Under the pieces are notes generated by a model. It did not search any database. It saw nothing but the letters and a program-made list of their open reading frames with translations, and was not told the DNA's origin. This document shows positions 1-10,748 of a stretch of DNA of 64,000 nt, one piece after another. How positions within the stretch are numbered: position 1 is the stretch's first letter; every line of letters begins with the position of its first letter. A program made the translations under genes and the position numbers. Origin of the DNA: Cheiracanthium punctorium (Eukaryota > Arthropoda > Arachnida > Araneae > Cheiracanthiidae); NCBI GenBank assembly GCA_038373885.1, contig JAWZYV010019552.1, forward strand, positions 1,202,001 to 1,266,000. The letters run 5' to 3'.

Positions 1-36
1 TGTAAGGAAAGTATTGTAATCATGAAAAAGTGGGAA
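1..36 (+). repeat. HINE-A fragment at window edge
   Basis: The first ~34 bases match the segment just inside the 5' end of the HINE-A family (compare 21532 and 24228, GTAAGGAAAGTATTGTAATC). The match stops at about base 34, so this is a remnant. The rest of the copy is outside the window or lost. Confidence 0.75.
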
Positions 37-1435
37 TTCTCAAACAGACAACATTTAAGTGAAAATAGAGCTAAATTGAATCTAGAATCTAGCGAATTGG
101 GAGCGTTGAGGCGAATAGAGGAGTTTACAAATTATTGTCTTTAAAGAGTATTTTTCGGAAATTTTTAGCGTAAAAGGATTTAAATCAGCCGATAAGAAAT
201 TTAATCAATAAAGGAGTGTTAGTTTTAATCAATAGATTTAAACGTGTTCCTTCTGTAGTTCGAACGCCCCCGCCCCATCTCCCCTTTTGAATATCTTCCT
301 AGAAGCTGGTATACGTAGTGTAAGTGAATGAGCTGCATTCTATTACCTGTATTATTGTTTTGTATTCAAGAAATTGTTGTTAAGTATTCAAGAAATAGCT
401 CTTAAGAAAGAAAGTTGCCGAGAAAGAGTTTGTAACTGTACAAATAAACATTAAATCTTGGTAAGTGGAGAATTTCTTATTTTTTGTATTATTATTTGAA
501 GCGAAAAAACAAAAGTATTCCGTGAGGATTTAATTTCAACGATCACGACGGGCTCACGAAAATTAAAGCCTTGCGAAAATAAGTGCTTTTAGAGCATTCA
601 GATCTTAAAAAAACCAACTAGCAAAAGAAACGAAGAAAGCAGAAGAAAACACGACATAAGTTGTCCCCACTTATCAAGTCACGTGGCCTTCAGCTTAACG
701 TCTACTCCATCGGATACTTAGGGGTATAAAAAAAAATAATAATAATAATAAACACAATATCAAAAAAACCCTTTTTATCCCCCTCTTTTTCTCCTTCCTG
801 GTGACGTAAGAATGAGAAGAGGGAAGGGGGGTTGGGGGGAGGGGGAATCCCCGAAAGGCAGGTGAAGTCGCGTGCAGCTCGCGTGCCCGACCATCTGTTC
901 TAAAAAAGAACAAGAGTGCGAGAGAAAAAGAACACTTTTATTCCCCCCCCCCCACCTCCTTTAAGAGAAGTGATCTAACCTCTTCTGTAAAGATAATAGG
1001 TGATTGGAGGAGGGGGGGGGGGAACTACGTGGCAGATGGGTGAGGTTTGAATTACCGTTAGGGGGTGTTGGGGGTTCTCTATTCTTTATTTTTGTAATTC
1101 TGTGCAATTTTTTTGTTCTTGAGGGGGGTTACAGAGAATTCTTTATAATTTTATTTTATTTTTTCGTTCTTGAAAGGATACCCCAGTTGAGCTTGAGTTG
1201 AGTTGAGAGGGTAACTGAGAGTTTATCGGGTTGGATATATTTTTTTTTTCCCCCCTCTAAAGTTCGAAAAAGTTGGCAGCAGATGGTTTATAGGAGGCTT
1301 TGCAGATTTCGGTGCGTTTGGATGCGGTCGTTTTGTGCGTTCGTACCAGTTTTGTCGGGTTAGAGGTGGACAGCGCCGGACAGTGTCTTTCATGAGTATA
1401 ATCGCAAACCTTTAGTTGACAACAATTCTCCTCGT
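37..1435. other. Unique-looking intergenic DNA with G/C and A/T homopolymers
   Basis: No recognisable gene or multi-copy repeat is seen. The stretch holds a poly-purine/pyrimidine zone (about 720-1260) with C-runs near 943-952, an 11-base G-run near 1012-1022, several T-runs and a short TTGAG repeat near 1188-1206. The short ORFs here are low-complexity (poly-F, poly-G) and unsupported. Confidence 0.5.
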
Positions 1436-1439
1436 TCTA

Positions 1440-2190
1440 CCATGGCTCACTTGGATAATACAGGCTGTTCAGAAAGCTCCGTTTTTCCGTACGAGTAAAT
1501 TTTCGCTTCTTCGCCGATTTGTCGCTTTCATCCAACGAATCACTGTTGCCAACTCTTCCGGAGAAAATATGCCTAAAATCAAAGCTAAAAGTATCCAGGA
1601 ATGGATAACAATGGCCGCATTCGTAAACGCCAAACGAGTTGCACTCGTGCAACGAGTTTATCGTTTACGAATGCAGCCAATGTTTTCAAGCTGAGAAAAA
1701 AAAAGAAAAAAAAAGCCGTGTTTTGGCGCCTTTTTTTTTCTCTCAGCTCTCTCATTTTATTAATGCCCCCCTCCTCTCTACGTTATCACATTTGAATATA
1801 AATTAAGGAAAAAAAAAAAAACATACTTGAAAAGTGACAAGACGCACTAACTGTAGGAAAATCGTGTCTACACAAAAACCGCGCTCGAGCGAAATAGCAC
1901 TCAAGTGCTAAAAAAGGTGCCAAAACACTGCTTTTTTTTTTCTCGGCTTGAAAACATTGGCTGCATTCGTAAACGATAAACTCGTTTGGCGTTTACGAAT
2001 GCGGCCATTGTTATCCATTCCTGGATACTTTTAGCTTTGATTTTAGGCATATTTTCTCCGGAAGAGTTGGCAACAGTGATTCGTTGGATGAAAGCGACAA
2101 ATCGGCGAAGAAGCGAAAATTGACTCGTACGGAAAATCCCATAGGAGAAACTGGTTTCCGGACAGCCTGTATTATCCAAGTGAGCCATGG
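1440..2190. mobile_element. Large fold-back (inverted-repeat) element
   Basis: The left arm (about 1440-1738) and right arm (about 1910-2190) are reverse complements over roughly 280-300 bp with scattered changes, around a ~170-bp loop. Both arms end at CCATGG and share the reading CTCACTTGGATAATACAGGC. Smaller palindromes are nested inside: GCATTCGTAAACG against its inverted copy in each arm, and TAGCACTCAAGTGCTA at the loop edge. The left arm alone carries an extra palindromic insert (GTTGCACTCGTGCAAC, near 1639-1654), so the arms have diverged independently or one arm gained it. A frame remains open through both arms, but nothing in it is recognised. Best called a Foldback-type nonautonomous element; no target duplication could be fixed. 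Confidence 0.75.
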
Positions 2191-2215
2191 TTCTACAGTA
2201 CTCGCAGATAATCTG

Positions 2216-2615
2216 ACATTAAGGGTGTATATCGAAGAAAAAAAAAACTCTGTTTTTAGTCTTGGTACACAAATTGAAATAAACTAATAGCATCAGGGTC
2301 TCCACAAAATTTCAGAGGGTTCTTCATAAGCCGCTGGAAACACTGCAATAAGCGAAAAAGCTGTGGCTTTTGGGAAATTTTTAGAAAAATTGGTAAACGT
2401 GGATCTGAGCCGCAAGATTTTTCGCGAAAATTTCCGATTTTTAAGAATTTTTTCTTAAAGTTTTGAAACGGATACCGATGGATCGTTTATTTCAGTATGC
2501 AGTACAGCTTGTAAAGAGACAGTTTCAAAATTTGGAAGTACGTGGTATCATTAGTTTATTGGTACTCATGTACCAAAATCACATGATTTTTTTCGAACAA
2601 CACCGTTAATGTTCT
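2216..2615 (+). repeat. Unclassified interspersed repeat R4, uninterrupted copy
   Basis: About 400 bp that reappear at 49884-50965, where a HINE-A copy splits them. Shared landmarks are the A-run after ATCGAAG/GTCGAAG, then CTCTGTTTTTAGTCTTGG, a central GGATCGTTTAT, and an end near ACACCGTTAATG. Identity by eye is roughly 80-85%. No terminal repeats, poly-A tail or coding domain were found. It may be a fragment of a larger element. Confidence 0.65.
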
Positions 2616-2718
2616 GTGATGGAAGCAAATTTTGAAATGATTAAAAGTTTCATTGAAAATTATGGGTGTTAAATATTGAAAGTTCAGTAAAGATTTACTA
2701 GTGCTACATTTCAAAAAA

Positions 2719-3212
2719 TCTGGAGTGACTCCACTCGACTTTCCGAACACTTACGATTAAGATCATGACCAAGCACTTAAATAAATTTGAATCGATGAAT
2801 CATTCAAACATATATACCAAATTGAAGCTCGATCGAATGTACCGTTTAAACGCTAGCGCACTTTCAAGAATGTCTCCCCATAGGCCATCATGTAAAAGAA
2901 ATCTTGGTCGTAGCCCTGCAGAAAAACTGTAAGTCCTATACACATCAAAATCCATACCGGTCTTGCGAAGGTGGTTTATAACATATATACCCAATTTGAG
3001 CTCAATCGCATGCCCTGTTCAGGAGCTATCGTGTTCACTCACATACACACAAACACACACACACACACACATACACACATACATACATACATCTCGTAAA
3101 AATAGCATAAATGAATTCAGAAAACCTCAAAACGTGTCAATAGACCAAAATCTCGAATTCGAATTTTTTCATGATTACAATACTTTCCTTACAGGGTACA
3201 TGTTCGGAAAGT
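2719..3212 (-). mobile_element. HINE-A copy 1 (one 173-bp core unit)
   Basis: Reverse-oriented copy. It begins at the hairpin end (TCTGGAGTGACTCCA, palindrome TGGAGT-G-ACTCCA) followed by CTTTCCGAACA. It then has one 173-bp core unit (GATCGAATGTACC at about 2831 to ATCGCATGCC at about 3004), a (CA)n/(CATA)n tract near 3045-3090, and ends with the inverted TGTTCGGAAAGT. A-runs flank both ends, the usual context for this family. No transposition protein is encoded; peptide-like frames in the core come from a 173-bp (non-triplet) repeat. Confidence 0.85.
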
Positions 3213-3296
3213 AAAAAGAAAAAGTGCAATGAGCAAGTTCACACTGTTGACATTTACATATTATTCGTTGCAGACTTCGTTTCTGGCCGGTTGTCT

Positions 3297-3325
3297 TTAT
3301 TATTATTATTATTATCATTATTTAA
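3297..3325 (+). repeat. (TTA)n microsatellite
   Basis: A short interrupted run of TAT/TTA triplets. The surrounding 3213-3708 shows no other recognised element. Confidence 0.8.
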
Positions 3326-3708
3326 GTGTTATATCAATTTTGACCGGTTGTTTAAAAGATAAAACCCTAAACAATTTTGATGGTTCAAGTATTTCATTTT
3401 TGATTGCTTAAAAAATAAATAAATAAATGAATAAACAAACAAAATGGATTTTATGAATGTAAAAGTATATGTCAAAGCCAACTAGACTAGTAGGCAAACC
3501 TCATTATTATGACGTCATAAAAATCAGCTTGCTCGTTATCGATCTATAATTTGAAAATAAACACCTCTAAACTTTCTGACTACTTTTTACTCGGACATTG
3601 TTTTCTTAGTTGCGCAGGGTGGTAATTTTAACTGGTAGGTAAAGTAACAAATATTATATTTCCTTTTTAACAGTTTCCGGCCAGATTGAAAAATGTTTAT
3701 TACATTGT

Positions 3709-3870
3709 ATACTCGCATAATAGTCGCACATTTTTGCCAGTTTTTCATGGTGAAAGTCTAGGTGCGACTATCATGCAGGGAAAATCTACTGCGAAATAGT
3801 GTAACTCTGAAGCCATTTTTTATGCTTCAAAATTGCGGTTGCAACTATTATGCGAGGGCGATTATTACGC
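3709..3870. mobile_element. TA-B MITE copy (ACTCGCGTAATAGTCGCAC ends), degraded
   Basis: ACTCGCATAATAGTCGCAC at the left and an inverted partner ending in ATTATTACGC, with the conserved inner segment TTTTTCATGGTGAAAGTCTA. This matches the better-preserved copy at 54978-55163. The outermost CCGTGTTT bases are lost. It is nonautonomous; the TA target fits Tc1/mariner-type elements, judged from the other copies. Confidence 0.7.
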
Positions 3871-6381
3871 AAGTAAGCACGGCATTTCGGATTGTCTGCC
3901 GTCCGCGTTTGTACTCTATTTTCTCTCAGTGAGCATCGATTAATACGAAACTTATGTAGGTTATTCCTATGCACACTAGTATTAACCTTATTGAAAAAAG
4001 TTGTTTGTGGCATTTATAGCTATTTTATAGGAGCACCCGAAAGAATTCAAATACAGAACGCTCTATGGCCTGTCATTCTTTAAAGTGCAATTTAGAGGTA
4101 TTCAGCTGTTTGAAACATAACGAAATGGATGTATATTATTAAAGATCGATAAACAATGCTTTCCTTCGAAAAGAGTGTCTACAGGGGCACCCAAACCCAA
4201 AAGAATCTTAGTACATCAACTCTTCCGGATTTACAAGTAGTCATTTTTTAATGAGTATTTTAGGGATATTCGTCTCTATAAAGTACATTTCCTCTACCCC
4301 CACGAATAATAAATTAAAATAAATAAATAAATAAGTAAAAGCCTTTTCCACTGACACAACAAAAGTAAATATTCGTAAACATAAATTCTGACTCAAATCA
4401 ATCAAAAAAAAAAAAAAAAGAGACTAATCTGAAACAACGAACAAAATGCCATAAATAAGTAAATAAATAAATAAATCTACACCAACAAAAATAAATAAAT
4501 AAATAAAATAAAATAAATAAGCACACGGAGATAATAGAAACATACGAAGATGCACTATTTACAATTTCACTCCCACTGGATGGCGCAGAAGCTCTGTCAT
4601 TGTCCGACAGATGGCGCTCTCTGCGCGAATGAATGGAGTTTAGGGGGAAAAACAGTGAACTGACGCAGGAATTGCGACAAATACATGAAATAGCGATTAA
4701 TGAAACAAACGAAGTGTGGGGAGGAGGGAGCTCACCCTTCTAATTTGTTGGCACGAAAATGGTTGCTTCTTTTTCTATTTATTTGCTTTCAATTTTTTTT
4801 TTTAAATGTTTGTGTGATAAGTCCTATTATCGCAGTTTTTAAAGGAGCATTGTTCCTCAACGTTTGTGACTTCAATTTAGTTTTTTTTTTTTTTTTATCT
4901 ATCGAAATATTAGGTTATGCCTTTTTGCGTAATGACTGAATTGAAATCTTTTTTTTTTTTTCTTTTTAAGTTTTTGTGCCGTCTCCCCCGTTCTTTTCGT
5001 TAACTTAAATTGGATTTGGGGAGGGCTGAAATTTAAAGTCAGTGAGTTTATTTTTGTAAATTGTTTTTAATGGTGAAATTTGAAAGTGCTTTTTTTTCTT
5101 TTTTTTTGGTAATATACTTATTCGTTTTACCACCCGACAGATGCACTCTAAAATGTGTCACTTCTATGTGAAATTTCCTGTCGTCTATTATTTTGTGCAA
5201 TTTTATTTTTCAGTGGGAGAATTTTTAGAACTTTCATGATTTGTTCTTATGGGAGGGGAGAGTAATTTCATATGTGTTTTTCTTTTCTTCCTTTTTTTAT
5301 TTTTCTCTCTCCCTCCCCCTCCTTTTTTTTTAGTCGTGTTTTGTTTTACGATGTTGACAACTGCCTCTCTTTTCAGAATATACATAGATATTGAACTCAG
5401 GGCCGGATTTAGGGAAGGGCATCCCAGGGCTTGTAGCACAGGGGCCTCCGAAAGAGAAGTGCCTGACAATATGAATTTTTACTAAAAAAAATTCCACAGC
5501 ATACCAAATAAGTAAAAAATGACGTCAGGACATTTATTCTTTGTGTTGGGGAGCTTGCTTCGAATGCTCTGTCGGAAATCAATCCCTGGCAGTGGCACAT
5601 CCAGGATATTAGTTAGGGGGGGTCTGGGCGACAAATTCTGCTGAAGCTCTCTTATAACGTCAAAATATTCTGTGGCACTTGACTTGCCCATAGAACAACA
5701 TGCGCACAGGCCATGCAACTCGTTATAGTCCAATAATTATCTGATCTTTTCAGTAACATTATAACCGTGTTTAGCTGTGTTTCGTACACTAAGTATTTAT
5801 TTAAAAACTAACATTTTTTTTTTTTTTTTTTTTTTTGGTAAAAAGGACATTAGAAATAATTTAAAGACAATTTCAAAAAAAGAAATTCATTAGGGGCAAT
5901 TTTCAATTTTTTAATACTTTTCACTTCTAACTTTCCACCTTAGGGGGACCTATACTTTCTGCTGTTAAAAGTGTTTTCCGTTTGCTGTCTGATAAAAAAA
6001 TAATAATAATAATAATAATAATCCTTTGAGCAAATGCACTTAACACTCATGGCAGAATTCAGAATCCAAATGAGAGTTCTAACATTTGCTCATAGAGATG
6101 CTTACACCCCCTTTTTTTTTTCCAAATTAGTACTTTGAATTAGATGTTGTTTTCTGTTTTAATGATGGTGTTAAAAGGCTCAGTTGAGAAATATTTGAGA
6201 AATGACCCAGGCCATAGAATGAAAAATATCCCTTTAGGAAAATGGAACGGCATCAGTTTCCAAAAACTCTAAATCGACAGAATAAAAAATAAAGATAATA
6301 AAACAAAATGAAATTAATGCAGGAATGTTAAATCAAAATGATTATAGTGTTCGAATACGTTAAAGCAATTTATTTTAAGTA
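3871..6381. other. Anonymous AT-rich DNA with (AAAT)n microsatellites
   Basis: This interval holds AAAT-type microsatellites at about 4311-4336 and 4453-4520, (TAA)n near 6000-6022, many T-runs (for example 5814-5836) and a CTCF-like AGATGGCGCT at 4609. At 5403 lies a CAGGGCCGGATTTAGGG sequence and at 5591 a CAGTGGCACATCCAGG, both like isolated hAT ends, but no paired end was found. No gene is visible. Confidence 0.5.
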
Positions 6382-6743
6382 CTGGGGAAAGGTCAAAACA
6401 GACGAAAATTGGGTCCGTTTTTGCGACCAAACAATCGACCAAACAATTGCGACCAACAAATCGATTTTACAAAATTACAATCGACTAAAACGGCCCCCAT
6501 CCTCCGTGGGTTTATTGGGGGTATAAGTATAAATAAGTATGGGGGGTAAAAGTATAATCGATTAAAACAGCCCCTTCATCGGCATTTTACCCTACATTTT
6601 AATCTGTTTTATACATTTTTTAACAAAAAAAAGGTTATTTTTTAAAAAAATTGGTATGAAAATTCACATGTGTTGAAATTCACAAAAATAAGCAATTTTC
6701 ACAAAAATGGGACCCTGAAAAATATTCCTGGATCGACCCCCTG
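6382..6743 (+). mobile_element. hAT5-B MITE copy (GGGTCGATCCAGG end)
   Basis: Carries the family order: GACGAAAATTGGGTCC, two or three CGATTAAAACGGCCCC-like motifs, TTTTAATCTGTTTTA, then ACAAAAATGGGACCCTG and the end GGATCGACCCCCTG. Its left terminus is degraded (CTGGGGAAAGGTC). No clean target duplication remains. Compare 13428-13754, where a 5-bp duplication is present. Confidence 0.7.
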
Positions 6744-6884
6744 ATAAGTGCAAAATTCTGTCTGTTTAACATTTTAAGCACTCGGGTGCTATTTTTTTCT
6801 ACGCGACTGGCCGTGGTCACTTTTCCGTTGGATCCATACTTTCTGCAGAGTGATTGGATATGGCTAACGGAAACATAGACTATT

Positions 6885-7395
6885 CCTTCAGATGATTTTC
6901 AAATACCAGGATTCACTTTGGGGCGAACGGATACACAGTGGTTTCCAAAACAGAAAGCCATCCGGAGTTATGAGTTTTATGGAGGAAAACTTTATACAAA
7001 TCACTTTATAAAAAGAATATGAAAAACTTGACCCGTGCCTACACGAGCCAGATCAAGGGTGTTCAAAGGGTCATTGCGTCTATTCAAGATCAAGTGAGAT
7101 TGGCAGTGACATACGCTAGTCCTCGAATTTCTGATGAAGATCAATGAGACGCTCTATTCGAAACGTTACTGAAGGAGGAGGATTGTGAGACTGTTTGAGT
7201 AGGAGATGTTAACGTAGAATTCAATTCCGAATTAAAATCCGATTTCATAACTGAAATGGACACTTTAGATACCCACTCATCCAAAACATTTCACCACTAG
7301 GGGCCAACAACAATGGATGCCATTTTCAGCCACAAAAGGATGCGAACAGGTGTCTATAGGAGCCCTTACAGTGATCATTTTCCTCTATAGGGCAG
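6885..7395 (+). pseudogene. Decayed AP-endonuclease-like domain of a mobile element
   Basis: A single forward frame from about 7079 reads through VTYASPRISDEDQ, EEDCETV, VGDVNVEFNSE and finally TTMDAIFSHK and SPYSDHFPL, broken by at least three in-frame stops. The YxSP, GDFN-like, TxxDAIF and SDH blocks occur in the order expected of the exonuclease/endonuclease/phosphatase fold. That domain is found in non-LTR retrotransposons and in the C-terminal endonuclease of Helentron-type Helitrons. No reverse transcriptase or helicase is adjacent, so the source cannot be decided. Related fragments lie at 17462-17640 and 20885-21190 and share the EDCKT-VGDFNID context. Confidence 0.65.
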
Positions 7396-7485
7396 AATGG
7401 ATTGAATAGATTTAAAAAAAAATCTGAAATTCTTCCAGCCGAGTGCGTCCATAAAATCTGGAAGAATTTCAGATTTATTTTTTTT
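7389..7485 (+). repeat. ~95-bp direct repeat, upstream copy, with 19-bp-arm hairpin
   Basis: AGAATGGATTGAATAGATTT and the following ~75 bp recur at 7886-7985. Each copy holds a hairpin. In this one, arms 7420-7438 and 7458-7476 are perfectly complementary (19 bp, 19-nt loop). The pair flanks the composite repeat at 7486-7885. Confidence 0.75.
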
Positions 7486-7885
7486 TAATTCGTTTGGACA
7501 CCCTCAAAATGTTTTTCTGGACACGTGCTTGAACTTGGGCTATAAAAGTAGAAAATCTTTAAGTTCGATGTGAGAAAAATATTAAGTCAGCATTCATAAA
7601 TTAATTTTACTAGGGGTCGATCCAGAAATTTTTTCTAGGGTCCCATTTTTGTGAAAATCGCTTATTTTCGCGAATTTCAATACTTATTTATGTGAATTTT
7701 CATGCCAATTTTTAATAAAAGTCACTTTTTAAACATAAAATAATGGATAAAACAGATTAAAATGTTGGGTAAAATGCCAATGAAGGGCCGTTTTAATCGA
7801 CTGTGTTTTTGTGAAGGGGCCGCAAAACGGACCCAATTTTCGTCTGTGCAACACCTGTTTTCTTTTGCTATATGTCTGGAAATGG
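7486..7885 (-). repeat. Composite repeat R2 containing a nested hAT5-B copy
   Basis: The whole block from GTTTGGACACCCTC to ATATGTCTGG recurs in reverse orientation at 45903-46296. Inside it, 7612-7850 is a hAT5-B copy in minus orientation (TAGGGGTCGATCCAG ... CCAATTTTCGTCTG). The outer part includes TTTTTCTGGACACGTGCTTG, which resembles the CACGTATCCAGG-type hAT end also seen near 63350-63385. Confidence 0.7.
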
Positions 7886-7985
7886 AATGGAAGAATGGAT
7901 TGAATAGATTTTAAAAACATCTGAAATTCTTCCAGCAGAGTGCGTCCATAAAATCTGGAAGAGTTTCAGTTTTTGTTTTTTTTTA
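7886..7985 (+). repeat. ~95-bp direct repeat, downstream copy
   Basis: Second copy of the 7389-7485 segment, about 90% identical. The hairpin CTGAAATTCTTCCAG / CTGGAAGAGTTTCAG now carries a mismatch. Direct flanking copies suggest either a segmental duplication or recombination around the R2 block. Confidence 0.7.
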
Positions 7986-9012
7986 ATACTTTTTTTTTTC
8001 TTTTTTACGGGTGTTTCGTAACTGTTATAGATCAATTGCTTATATAGTGCATAGACTACAGCTAGTCAACAGGCAATCTAACATTTTTCCTTAAAAGAAA
8101 ATCCATAACTAAACATTTCAAGTACATTTCTGTCTTTAAAACTAAGTATTCCAAGGGGCTACTCAGGAGAACAATACCTATAGCTTAGATAAGCCTTTAA
8201 GTCCGGCATCTCTCCACTCACAAAAGGTCAGACGATCAGCGAAGCAAGCAGCTCGAGAGAGAGAGAGAGCAGTGTCCGGCAGGGAATGCAGTCAGATTGC
8301 CCAATTCCCGTATCCCCGGCGACTTGACCAATCGAATTACGTCTTAATCATCGGTAATGCACCCCCGTGATGATGAACGGACACAGGACGCCAACACGTT
8401 CTCCCCCCCCCCCTCCTCCTTTTGGTCATCTGCAGCATCATCCTCTCTCGTTTCGAAATGGGGGGGGTGGGGGAGTGTAACCCCCCCACCCCTTAATTAA
8501 GTACGAGATGCGTTTCCTTTCAAGTGTCGAAGGAAATAGGTGTTGCGATGCTGCTGTGCTGGCCCGTTCTGCTGACCACTGCTTAGAAATGTCCGAGCTC
8601 TGGCGCTTCGAGTGGTAGAGGAGGGGAAGGGGGAGCAGCTTTGGAGATGAGCGAATCAATTTTTAGTCCCCCCCCCCCGTCTTTTCTTACATTAGTAGAG
8701 GGGGGGAAGGTTGTTTGCGAAAATTAGCATCTACTACGATTTAAGTGAGGGAGTTTAATGGGGATTTTGAAGGAAAGGAGGGGGGGGGGCTGCAGTATGT
8801 ATGGAGTCCACCACCCCCCTTGTTGACGATGGTGGTATTTGTGTCGTTTTGGTCAGAGGAAAGCAGGTTGCATGGGTTCGTGGGTTGGTGACGTTCTGAA
8901 ATAGCGCTCTTCAATTGTGGACCGCGGGCTGCGAATGGGCCCGCACTGCCGGATCCCGAAAAAAAATTCTAAAGGAGGCACTGAAATTTTTTGTCTCATT
9001 TTCTTGTACATT
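7986..9012. other. Anonymous DNA with (GA)n and G/C homopolymers
   Basis: No repeat family from the rest of the window is seen. A (GA)n tract lies near 8252-8269, and G- or C-runs of 8-10 bases lie near 8401, 8461, 8669, 8701 and 8780. The 8220-8400 section has moderate GC and no homopolymers. It could be older single-copy sequence, but no exon is recognisable. Confidence 0.4.
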
Positions 9013-9340
9013 CACGCTTTTAAACCAAACGAGCGAAATTCGATCAGTCGGAGCGATTTTTCAAAAGTGCGCTTCTCCTTTAGGAGCGTTTTTCGATCCC
9101 AAGAGCGGACCGAAATACGCGTGAATCGAACGTTATCAGTATTTTCTAGAACAGGAAGCGAGGAGGCGGGGTTCTCAGAAAAAAGACGAAGCGAGGAGGG
9201 GAATTCTCAGTAAAAAGACTACTTAAAGAAAACTTTGACGGAAATACCGGTAGGTTTCGATGCAAACGGATCGAATCCATGAATTTTCTTTTTTTCTATC
9301 TCCAATCCATCGTATTTTTCGCTCTTTGGGTTTAGGCGTG
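9013..9340 (+). mobile_element. TA-A MITE copy (CACGCTTAAACC ends)
   Basis: Starts CACGCTTTTAAACCAAACGA and ends with the inverted TCGCTCTTTGGGTTTAGGCG. Internal landmarks are GAGCGAAATTCGATCAGTCG and TTTAGGAGCG, as in the copies at 52991 and 60677. The terminal inverted repeats are about 25 bp. TA flanks are clear in the 52991 copy but mutated here. Tc1/mariner-type nonautonomous element by inference. Confidence 0.8.
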
Positions 9341-10126
9341 TTCATTTGAATTTTTCAAAATAAATCAATCTTCTATAGTGTACATCAGTAGTCATCTGAT
9401 GTACACTATCGTGCCATTAGTCAGTAGCATCATCTGGAGCGGGAACCCCCCCCCCCCGAATCTGGATCAAATTCAGTGAGCTACAAAATTGGACAAAGAA
9501 CTGAGCATGTTCAGGAATTTTTGAAACCATTTTATATTTTTAATTGAATATCATCTTTCATTTAATTAATTAACATTTAATTTTATAACTATTTAATTTT
9601 GTTAACAAAGTAAAACTGCCTTTTAGTTAAGTTACCGTCGCGGTGATGCCGTGATAATGTTAATTTTGTTAAAGCACATTCCTGAAAATATTCCCGCTGT
9701 TTTAAGACCCAAATTTCGTATTGAGTGTAAAGTATAGCAATTCTATATTTTTTAAACGCTCGAAATTACAAATATTACTGTAGCAACAATCTAGACCAGC
9801 GGTTTCCCAGCCGGTGGGTAGCGAGGTAAACAAGCAAAGGAGAAGGGATAATACACGTTTTAAAAAAGTCCTCTTATTAATTATGACTCCATAGCATATC
9901 TATTTTCACTTAGTGTTATCGGTAAAGCTTAAACAAACATTCTATTTTGTAAAAAAGATGACTCAGTGTTCATTGCTGACGAATACAAACTGTATGCATG
10001 CTGAGGAATGTAGAGGCACCATCGTAAGTTAACCTTCATTGGGGGGGGGGGGGGCGCAAAGATTGGGAACCCAGGATCTTGACCACTCGCTTGCATATTT
10101 TGAAAAACAGGTCAACGAAATCCTCT
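9341..10126. other. Anonymous AT-rich DNA
   Basis: Contains a short inverted pair TCTATAGTGTACATCAG / CTGATGTACACTATCG at about 9373-9411, which is a perfect or near-perfect hairpin with TGTACACTA arms, and a 14-base G-run at 10041-10054. No coding or multi-copy signal was seen. Confidence 0.4.
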
Positions 10127-10459
10127 ATAGGGATCAATCCAGAAATCTTTTCCAAGGTCCCATTTTCGTGAAAACTGCTTATTTTTGTGAATTTCAGTAC
10201 TTAATTTTGTGAATTTCAACCCTCAGTTTTGTGAACTTTTATACCAATTTTTAATAAAAGTCCCTTTTTTGTTAAAATAATGCATGAAAAAAATTAAAAA
10301 GTAGTGTAAAATGTCAATGAGGGGCCGTTTTAATCGATTGTGTTTTTGCGAAGGGCCCGTCTTAATCGATTCAATTTTGTGAAAGGGGCGTTTTAATCGA
10401 TTGTATTTTTGAGAAGTGGCCACAAAACAGACCCAATTTTCTTCTGCATCGATCCCTGC
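10127..10459 (-). mobile_element. hAT5-B MITE copy
   Basis: Minus-oriented copy: TAGGGATCAATCCAGAAAT at the left and TGCATCGATCCCTG at the right, giving terminal inverted repeats of about 12 bp (AGGGATCRATSCAGA). Three AATCGATTGTGTTTTTG-type sub-repeats lie at 10331-10415. The target duplication is not clear. Confidence 0.75.
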
Positions 10460-10748
10460 TCCAGGCTAAGATTTTTAACAATATCTCGGTTAAATGCAAG
10501 TACGACAGTATGTTTTTTTTTCGGTTATGTAACATTGATAACCAATGGGGTTATAAACTTGGCTTAGTTTTGAAAATGCTCTCTATGTTGTATATACTTC
10601 AATGGTGGTAAAGCAAGAAGGATTTAAGAATTTTTAAAGGTTTAAATTTTTTCAAATTAATTTTTACTTCAACATTTTTATTCTTCCAATCACTTTTGCG
10701 TCTGTTTTGTACATTTGGGAGCAAGTCAAAATTTTCATAAGCTTCTCT

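Noticed and set aside
1416..1694. 92-codon ORF and its near-copy on the other strand
   Set aside because: Both come from the arms of the fold-back element; the frame is not in any recognised family. Kept only as a remark in the findings.
4700..4939. Membrane-protein-like ORF rich in F and L
   Set aside because: Driven by T-runs; low complexity, with no conserved feature.
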